From JAZQLP01 sp045542755 (GTDB taxonomy: Bacteria; Bacillota; Clostridia; Oscillospirales; UBA644), in the NCBI GenBank assembly GCA_045542755.1, contig JAZQLP010000155.1, positions 1 to 17,721 on the forward strand: 17,721 bases of DNA, written 5' to 3'. Positions within the stretch are counted from its first letter, which is position 1, and each line of letters begins with the position of its first letter. Shown here in pieces: positions 13,217 to 17,721 of the stretch. A model generated the notes under the pieces. It did no database searches. It was not told the DNA's origin and saw only the letters and a program-made list of their open reading frames with translations. The translations under genes and the position numbers were made by a program.

Positions 13217-14482
13217 TTACAGCTTTGCCTCTTCCTTTTTTTCCTGACTTAGTCTGTAAAGCTCTTCCGTAGCAAAGCCAAGCTTTGTTACTACGTTCTG
13301 CTTTGTGGGATAGCAGTAGAAGGAGTCGTTTTCGGTGGAAACGTCAAAACAGTCAAAGGGCTTGATGTAACAGTAATCGTACTCAATATGCAAGCTGTTG
13401 CTTTCCTTGGGAAATCTCTGTATACGATAGTCCTTACCTCTGTAATGGCCCTCTATAATAAAGCCTTCCTTGATGTCGTGAGTAACCTTTGCCTTGCCAA
13501 GATGCTCAAATCTCCAACATCTGGGCATGGAATATACGTCAACCTCGTCCTCGAAGTGATATTCGCCCGCCGCTATCTGCTTGCACACCTGTTCTCTTTC
13601 CCAGTTAAACCAGTCGGGAACGTGGCTGAATTCGGTCTCGCCCTCTAATGCGGAAAGGGTTCCGTCCTCGTTAAGATTCCATCTCTTGCCACACTCGGTA
13701 CAGAATATCTCGGTACCCTTGGAGTCCATCTTGGACTCTGTCATACAGTGGGGACACTGATAAAGTATCTTGTGCATACCCTCTGCACGGAAGGGCTCGG
13801 TGATAAGGATACCGTTTTCCTTCTGATACTTGTAATCGTCGTAGTCAAGAGCCTTCTTCAAAGCCTCGTTTATCTCCTGAGAGGTCATACTCTTAACCTG
13901 CTCTGCCGTAAGTATCTGAGTAACGGTGGTATGGAGAGGCACCTTTCTCTTTTTGCGGTAATTCCAGAAGGGAGAATGGAGATAGTTACCGTGATGCACG
14001 ACCGCAACCACTGGAACTTTAGCCAATCTTATAAGACCGCCCAAAGATTCGGGCATATAGGAAAGGGTTCCACAAGGAGAATATCTGGCCTCGGGGTACA
14101 TAGAGAGGATATCCCCTCTTCGCAATACCTTAATTATAGACTTTACCAGATGCACGTCGGTGGTATATTTTCTGGTACAGATAGCGCCTATCCACTCCAT
14201 AAGCCAAGGACGGCGGTAATATCCGTCTATGCTTACAACGTTGTTGACCCTGTGAGGGAAGGTAGCCATTGCCGCAAGTTCAAAGTCTATAAAATACATG
14301 TGATTGCTAAGTAGCATATAGGGTGGTTTAAGCCCTTCCATATTTATCTTTTCAACCTTATACTTCTTGCCTATAAGAACTATCTTACACAAAAGCCAAA
14401 TAAGCCAGGTAAGATATATCGGCTGTCTGATAGGATATTTTGCGGTTTTGTATCTCTTTTGATTTTTGTAATTAACGTCCAT
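13217..14482 (-). CDS. PlsC-type acyltransferase fused to a zinc ribbon and C-terminal domain
   Basis: A 421-residue protein. Residues 20-190 are a lysophospholipid acyltransferase domain: a hydrophobic stretch (20-38), NHMYFID (60-66, the H-x4-D catalytic motif, H61/D66), YPEARYSPCG (129-138, the block III glycerophosphate site, where PEGTRS is usual), and VPVVAVVHHG (156-165, block IV). It would transfer an acyl group to a lysolipid at the membrane. Unlike ordinary PlsC (about 240 residues), it continues with CPHC (243-246) and CTEC (261-264), a zinc ribbon, and a further 150 residues of mixed beta-like sequence without a recognised family. It has its own consensus promoter and terminator, so it is monocistronic. 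Acyl acceptor unknown. Confidence 0.85.
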   Translation of the reverse strand: MDVNYKNQKRYKTAKYPIRQPIYLTWLIWLLCKIVLIGKKYKVEKINMEGLKPPYMLLSNHMYFIDFELAAMATFPHRVNNVVSIDGYYRRPWLMEWIGAICTRKYTTDVHLVKSIIKVLRRGDILSMYPEARYSPCGTLSYMPESLGGLIRLAKVPVVAVVHHGNYLHSPFWNYRKKRKVPLHTTVTQILTAEQVKSMTSQEINEALKKALDYDDYKYQKENGILITEPFRAEGMHKILYQCPHCMTESKMDSKGTEIFCTECGKRWNLNEDGTLSALEGETEFSHVPDWFNWEREQVCKQIAAGEYHFEDEVDVYSMPRCWRFEHLGKAKVTHDIKEGFIIEGHYRGKDYRIQRFPKESNSLHIEYDYCYIKPFDCFDVSTENDSFYCYPTKQNVVTKLGFATEELYRLSQEKKEEAKL

Positions 14483-14518
14483 AATCTTTCCCGTATGCCT
14501 TTTTCGTATTTACCTAAC

Positions 14519-14547
14519 ATTATAACAGAAAAAGTTGAATTTGTCAA
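14519..14547 (-). promoter_or_regulatory. Sigma-A promoter of the acyltransferase gene
   Basis: On the minus strand, TTGACA (14547-14542), 17-nt spacer, TATAAT (14524-14519), full consensus, about 37 nt before the ATG. Confidence 0.9.
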
Positions 14548-14718
14548 CAATATATAAGAATATCGTAATTAACACTTGAGTCAATCAAGCTCAAAAATAC
14601 CAGTTTGCTCAATAGAAATTGATTTTTCCGAATAAAGGAGGTCACAAGTTCAAATACAGCACATCTATCAATTTATTGATTGGCTTTCCTTTATCTTCTG
14701 CAAATCATTTTCTGCGTC
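14548..14718. other. AT-rich intergenic stretch between divergent genes
   Basis: No gene is supported here. It holds a 6-bp-arm palindrome (ATCAAT at 14667-14672 and ATTGAT at 14675-14680), a TTGAG/CTCAA repeat near 14576-14594, and an AAAGGAGG at about 14635-14642 with no start codon at a useful distance. Together with the two flanking promoters and the short leader, it fills the 310-bp gap between the acyltransferase and GNAT genes. Confidence 0.4.
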
Positions 14719-14747
14719 TTGAACTATTCATAATTTTATGGTATAAT
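14719..14747 (+). promoter_or_regulatory. Sigma-A promoter of the first GNAT gene
   Basis: TTGAAC (14719-14724), 17-nt spacer, TATAAT (14742-14747). Transcription should begin near 14754. The roughly 40-nt leader holds a small hairpin, CAAGC-CTCG-GCTTG, followed by a T-rich run. Confidence 0.8.
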
Positions 14748-14792
14748 GTATCTACAAGCCTCGGCTTGAATATTTTTATCGGAGTGTGCTCA

Positions 14793-15455
14793 TTGAACAA
14801 CATGAACAATTTGACGATACGTTTAGAAACAGAAAAAGACTACAGAGCAGTTGAAGAGCTTACCCGCGAGGCGTTTTGGAACGTTTACAAGCCGGGCGCG
14901 GACGAGCATTATTACGTTCACATGATGCGGAATCATCCCGACTTCATCCCCGAGCTTGCGTTCGTGCTTGAGCTTGACGGCAAAATTGTCGGCAACATCA
15001 TGTACACCAAGGCATGGCTTGAGGACGAGAACGGTGAGCGCAAGGAGATTCTTTCCTTCGGGCCGCTTTGCCTTGCTCCCGAATATCAAAGGCAGAAGCT
15101 CGGTAAGATGCTGATTGAGCATTCCTTTGAGGTGGCACGCAAGATGGGCTACGACGTAAACATCAACTTTGGCAATCCCGGCAACTATGTCAGCCGTGGA
15201 TTTGTGAGTTGCAAAAAGAAGAACGTCAGCTTTGTGGTTGACGGCAACTTCCCCACCGCCCTGCTCGTAGCAGAGCTTGTTCCGGGCGTGCTTGACGGCA
15301 AAAAGTGGATGTACATTCCTTCTACCGCCGCCGACTGCTGTGAGGACACCGCCGCTGTTGAAGCCTTTGACGCGACATTCCCACCCAAAGAAAAGAAATG
15401 GATGCCGAGCCAAGAGGAGTTCTATATCTATAGGCATTCTTCGGTAGTCAGATAA
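14793..15455 (+). CDS. GNAT family N-acetyltransferase
   Basis: A 220-residue acetyl-CoA-dependent transferase similar in layout to the YhbS group. Residues 7-18 (LTIRLETEKDY) begin the fold; VLELDGKIVGNIMYTKA (58-74) gives strands 2-3; LCLAPEYQRQKLGKMLI (92-108) is the acetyl-CoA pyrophosphate-binding motif A; and NFGNPGNYVSRGFV follows as the motif B region. A substrate cannot be told. I start at TTG 14793 because GGAG lies 8 nt upstream; the ATG at 14802 is 17 nt from that site. Reading further upstream would run through the promoter, so longer starts are excluded. The gene is monocistronic, ending at a terminator shared with the convergent regulator. Confidence 0.85.
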   Translation: MNNMNNLTIRLETEKDYRAVEELTREAFWNVYKPGADEHYYVHMMRNHPDFIPELAFVLELDGKIVGNIMYTKAWLEDENGERKEILSFGPLCLAPEYQRQKLGKMLIEHSFEVARKMGYDVNINFGNPGNYVSRGFVSCKKKNVSFVVDGNFPTALLVAELVPGVLDGKKWMYIPSTAADCCEDTAAVEAFDATFPPKEKKWMPSQEEFYIYRHSSVVR

Positions 15456-15464
15456 ACGTAAAAC

Positions 15465-15498
15465 AGCCGATGAGGTTTCTTTCGATTCCTCATCGGCT
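15465..15498. terminator. Intrinsic terminator between the GNAT and XRE genes
   Basis: AGCCGATGAGG (15465-15475) and CCTCATCGGCT (15488-15498) form a perfect 11-bp stem with a 12-nt loop between two convergent genes. T-rich sequence follows on the plus strand; the minus-strand side has only a short T run. Confidence 0.85.
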
Positions 15499-15503
15499 TA
15501 TTA

Positions 15504-16163
15504 TTATCTTTTCTTATAAATTACAAGCTCGGGATTTTCTCCGTTTTCCTCGTAGGTACACACGAGAAGGAAGTCCATGTTCGCGGCGATACCAAAGCAT
15601 CTTCCGCCGAACTCGCTTTCGAGCTGACTGCCGAGATAGGTCTGCTTATCGTCGAGAAATTTCACTTTTTCCCCGTTCGGGAGCGTGTATTCCATATTGA
15701 TGAATTCGCCCGACAGCACGTTCAGATTCTCAACCTTGGGCAATCCCTCGATATGTAAAAGAGTGTTGAACTCATGGATCAACTGCTGTTTGAATTCTTC
15801 GAGCTTTTCTTTTCCGCCGATTTCGGCATACCGTTTCCAGATATCCAGCGTGTATTCGCCATCGGCATAGCACCATTTACAGTATTCTTCGTTAAAATTG
15901 CCATCGGTTTCACGACTTGTGGTGCAATCCTCAAGAGGCATACCGCAGCACCTGCAAATGAGTTCTCTCGGAGAACCGAGAAGCGTGTTGATCGACACGT
16001 CAAACAATTTGGAAAGAAGCTTGAGTGTATCTATATTCGGTATCGTTTCACCGTTCTCCCAGCGTGAAACAGCCTGTCTTGTCACGAATATCTTTTCTGC
16101 AAGTTCCTCTTGAGAGAGCCCGTTTTTGGTTCTGAGTTCAAGAATGATATCCTTGGTTTCCAT
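15504..16163 (-). CDS. XRE-family regulator with zinc ribbon
   Basis: A 219-residue DNA-binding protein. Residues 1-62 are a Cro/CI-type helix-turn-helix (LSQEELAEKIFVTRQAVSRW at 16-35, with the recognition helix near 27-37). Residues 70-105 are a zinc ribbon of the Zn_ribbon_2 type (CRCCGMPLEDC, then NEEYCKWCYADGEYT). About 110 further residues (EKVKFLDDKQTYLGSQLES..., LVCTYEENGE) form a small mixed domain, possibly a sensor. The ATG at 16163 is chosen because the promoter's -10 box lies at 16199-16194, which excludes starts upstream. GGCGGTG is a weak ribosome site. It has its own promoter and lies 3' of a GNAT gene. Targets are unknown; an inverted repeat at its promoter suggests autoregulation. 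Confidence 0.85.
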   Translation of the reverse strand: METKDIILELRTKNGLSQEELAEKIFVTRQAVSRWENGETIPNIDTLKLLSKLFDVSINTLLGSPRELICRCCGMPLEDCTTSRETDGNFNEEYCKWCYADGEYTLDIWKRYAEIGGKEKLEEFKQQLIHEFNTLLHIEGLPKVENLNVLSGEFINMEYTLPNGEKVKFLDDKQTYLGSQLESEFGGRCFGIAANMDFLLVCTYEENGENPELVIYKKR

Positions 16164-16193
16164 ATAATCACCGCCCTTGTTCGTTATGATCAT

Positions 16194-16222
16194 ATTATAC
16201 CACAATCCCGAGGACTTGACAA
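16194..16222 (-). promoter_or_regulatory. Sigma-A promoter of the XRE regulator with adjoining inverted repeat
   Basis: On the minus strand, TTGTCA (16222-16217), 17-nt spacer, TATAAT (16199-16194). AGCAAC (16222-16227) and GTTGCT (16233-16238), 5 bp apart, abut the -35 box and could be an operator. Confidence 0.75.
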
Positions 16223-16255
16223 GCAACTTGCAGTTGCTGTCTAAGCGACAAATTC

Positions 16256-17023
16256 TTATTTGTTCATCCCATCCACCGTCTCACACGGCTTTGCCGTCAT
16301 TTCCACCCATGCGGGACGGAATCCGCTTTTTATGGCATTGCGGACGGATTTGATATTGCACCAAGCGGCGCAGTAAAACGGCACTTTTCCGCGGTTCAGA
16401 ATCTCGATGGCAAGACGGCTTGTGAGAGCCGAAGCAATTCCCTGTCTGCGGTACTCGGGAAGCACGTCAATACCGATCTGCCACATCGTGTCGCAATCGG
16501 CAGAGCTACCCGCAAAACCAACAAGCTTGTCCCCATCATACGCCCCCACGCCAAGCACGTCAAGGTGCTTTCTGTCCTTACAAAGAGCATTACTCCATTC
16601 GGGCAGATACAGGTCGGCAAAGTCCTTTTGCTCCAAGATGCGAATCTCATAGGGGCAATCAAGCGGACGAAGGACATTCACGTCGGGAAGAAAATACTCC
16701 GCCATAAAGCAGATTTTCTGTCCTCTTTTCATTAGAGCCTCGTTCAAAACGTGCAAATGCGGCGTTTCAAACAGATGCTCCACGGGATATTTGTTTATGT
16801 AGTTTTCGGTTATCTCTTTATACTCGGGCGACACAGAGGCAACCACGTTATTGCCGTAGGACACGAGCTGACAGGAAAATGGTAACTTTAAATACCGCCT
16901 CGCGCCATCGTTCTCGTGTGACGTGACGACCACGTTTTCGCTTTTTTCAAAGTCACTCGCATCCGCGCAAAGATCGACGGCAGACTGCGTCATCGCAATT
17001 TTCAAAATTTCTTGGTTGGTCAT
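16256..17023 (-). CDS. GNAT family N-acetyltransferase with N-terminal extension
   Basis: A 255-residue protein. The GNAT fold lies in the C-terminal half: EIRILEQKDFADLY (126-139), GDKLVGFAG (164-172), IGIDVLPEYRRQGIASAL (183-200, motif A, R193-Q-G-I-A) and NIKSVRNAIKSGFRPAW (223-239, motif B). Residues 1-120 form an N-terminal domain, with the segment FSCQLVSYGNNVVASVSPEY, that may be a degenerate GNAT or substrate domain, as in clostridial two-domain GNATs. AAAGGAG lies 7 nt before the ATG and overlaps the stop codon of the upstream radical SAM gene, so the two are cotranscribed and translationally linked. The acceptor substrate is unknown but may be the radical SAM product or a related metabolite. 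Confidence 0.82.
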   Translation of the reverse strand: MTNQEILKIAMTQSAVDLCADASDFEKSENVVVTSHENDGARRYLKLPFSCQLVSYGNNVVASVSPEYKEITENYINKYPVEHLFETPHLHVLNEALMKRGQKICFMAEYFLPDVNVLRPLDCPYEIRILEQKDFADLYLPEWSNALCKDRKHLDVLGVGAYDGDKLVGFAGSSADCDTMWQIGIDVLPEYRRQGIASALTSRLAIEILNRGKVPFYCAAWCNIKSVRNAIKSGFRPAWVEMTAKPCETVDGMNK

Positions 17024-17035
17024 ATTTTTTCTCCT

Positions 17036-17721
17036 TTACGGAGCGTAATTCTCTATAATTTCCATAATATCATTCCGATACACGTTTCCGCCGAGAACGT
17101 CGCCGTTCGGTGAGAACGACACACAACGCACATCGCGCGGATCTTCCACGTAGGCATTTTCGGGGAGGTCATCCTTGAAATACTCCGCGAAATATTTCAG
17201 CGCGTTTCCTTCGGGGAAAATGACATTTCCCTCTCCCACGGGAATCTCCATATCGGCAAAACTGTCGAGAATCTCCCGTGTTTTTCTGTTGTAAGAATTG
17301 TCATCCGTCGCGCTCACCAGCCACGCAGGCTGAAGGCGAATTGGTATGCCACACGCCTTTGCTTCTGCGGCAAACTGCCTCACCACGTGGGGCGGTATCG
17401 TTTCCTGATGGAACGCATCCACCGACAAAAGCAGATCGTTCACACCGCACACGGCAAGTCGCTCCGCAACCTCGCGGATTTTATCGACATTTTTTGAAAA
17501 ATAGCCGTTGGTGATGACCTGCCGTTTGGGAATATTCAGTTCCTTGGCGGCCGTCATGATCGCATAGACCGCGTCCGTGTACAAAAGCGGCTCTCCACCG
17601 AACGTCATCACGGTTTTGATGTCGTACTCCGCCGCAATCTTTCGCACCGCATCCGCGGCAATTTTCGGATCGATCCGCTCACCGCAAGAGCTGTGCTCTC
17701 CCTCGGAGCAGTGCTTGCACC
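17036..17721 (-). CDS. Radical SAM protein (partial, N-terminus off the right edge)
   Basis: The visible 227 residues contain CKHC at the edge, the last two cysteines of the CxxxCxxC motif that binds the 4Fe-4S cluster and S-adenosylmethionine; the first cysteine lies outside. CSEGEHSSCG follows, then FGGEPLLY (visible residues 40-47, the GGE motif that contacts SAM), VITNGYFSKN, LLLSVDAFHQETIP and FPEGNALKYF. The C-terminus (RCVSFSPNGDVLGGNVYRND) has only one cysteine, so no SPASM cluster domain is visible. Members of this fold modify peptides, cofactors or small molecules; the specific reaction cannot be told. The apparent GTG start at 17647 is internal, since the frame is open to the edge and carries the cluster motif. 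The downstream GNAT gene is coupled to it. Confidence 0.88.
   Translation of the reverse strand, partial: CKHCSEGEHSSCGERIDPKIAADAVRKIAAEYDIKTVMTFGGEPLLYTDAVYAIMTAAKELNIPKRQVITNGYFSKNVDKIREVAERLAVCGVNDLLLSVDAFHQETIPPHVVRQFAAEAKACGIPIRLQPAWLVSATDDNSYNRKTREILDSFADMEIPVGEGNVIFPEGNALKYFAEYFKDDLPENAYVEDPRDVRCVSFSPNGDVLGGNVYRNDIMEIIENYAP

Noticed and set aside
14619..14792. N-terminal extension of the first GNAT protein upstream of TTG 14793
   Set aside because: The extension would contain the -35 and -10 boxes at 14719-14747, and its sequence is not GNAT-like.
17036..17647. Radical SAM gene as a complete 203-residue protein starting at GTG 17647
   Set aside because: The frame stays open to the window edge and the CKHC cluster motif lies upstream of that GTG, so the gene is partial.
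14793..17721. Right-hand genes as a horizontally acquired island
   Set aside because: Sampled G+C is higher than in the rnf region, but the 12341-13087 hydrolase shows a similar value, and no integrase, repeats or attachment site is present.

Overview
The window looks like the chromosome of an anaerobic, low-to-medium G+C Bacillota of the class Clostridia, probably a gut-type member. The evidence is a six-subunit Rnf ferredoxin:NAD+ oxidoreductase operon, strong AGGAGG-type ribosome binding sites, and textbook sigma-A promoters that all have 17-nt spacers. No rRNA, tRNA, CRISPR array, insertion sequence, phage gene or origin was seen.

Layout, left to right. (1) 1-4582, minus strand: the rnf operon, transcribed rnfC-rnfD-rnfG-rnfE-rnfA and leaving the window inside rnfA. 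It has a consensus promoter at 4554-4582 and a palindrome in its leader. Its RnfG is unusual in carrying two FMN-attachment domains. (2) 4665-6544, plus strand: a divergent consensus promoter with an inverted repeat over its -10 box, then two membrane proteins of the DUF1622 and DUF1576 types, ending at a terminator shared with the opposing operon. (3) 6553-8192, minus strand: a two-gene operon encoding a membrane-anchored alpha/beta hydrolase and a divergent HAM1/RdgB-like nucleotide pyrophosphatase.

(4) 8223-12303, minus strand: a tight five-gene operon. In transcription order it encodes a flavin-reductase-like split-barrel protein with a C-terminal segment resembling the PCP_red domain of protochlorophyllide reductase, an atypical SDR resembling divinyl-chlorophyllide vinyl reductase (BciA/DVR), a DUF1295/steroid-5-alpha-reductase-type membrane protein, an orphan multi-spanning membrane protein, and a soluble protein that reads like a remote ferredoxin-dependent bilin reductase (FDBR). 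The operon has a structured leader and a strong terminator. This is the most interesting part of the window. Several of its products resemble tetrapyrrole-reducing enzymes, yet nothing here is photosynthetic, so it may be an undescribed reductive pathway for a conjugated substrate (a bilin or tetrapyrrole, or alternatively a steroid or polyene).

(5) 12341-14547, minus strand: an extracytoplasmic alpha/beta hydrolase and a PlsC-type acyltransferase fused to a zinc ribbon and an extra C-terminal domain, each with its own promoter. (6) 14719-17721: a GNAT acetyltransferase (plus strand), an XRE regulator with a zinc ribbon, a second GNAT, and a radical SAM protein cut by the right edge (all minus strand).

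Family assignments were made by reading the sequence. The remote ones (FDBR, PCP_red, BciA) need profile searches and structure prediction.
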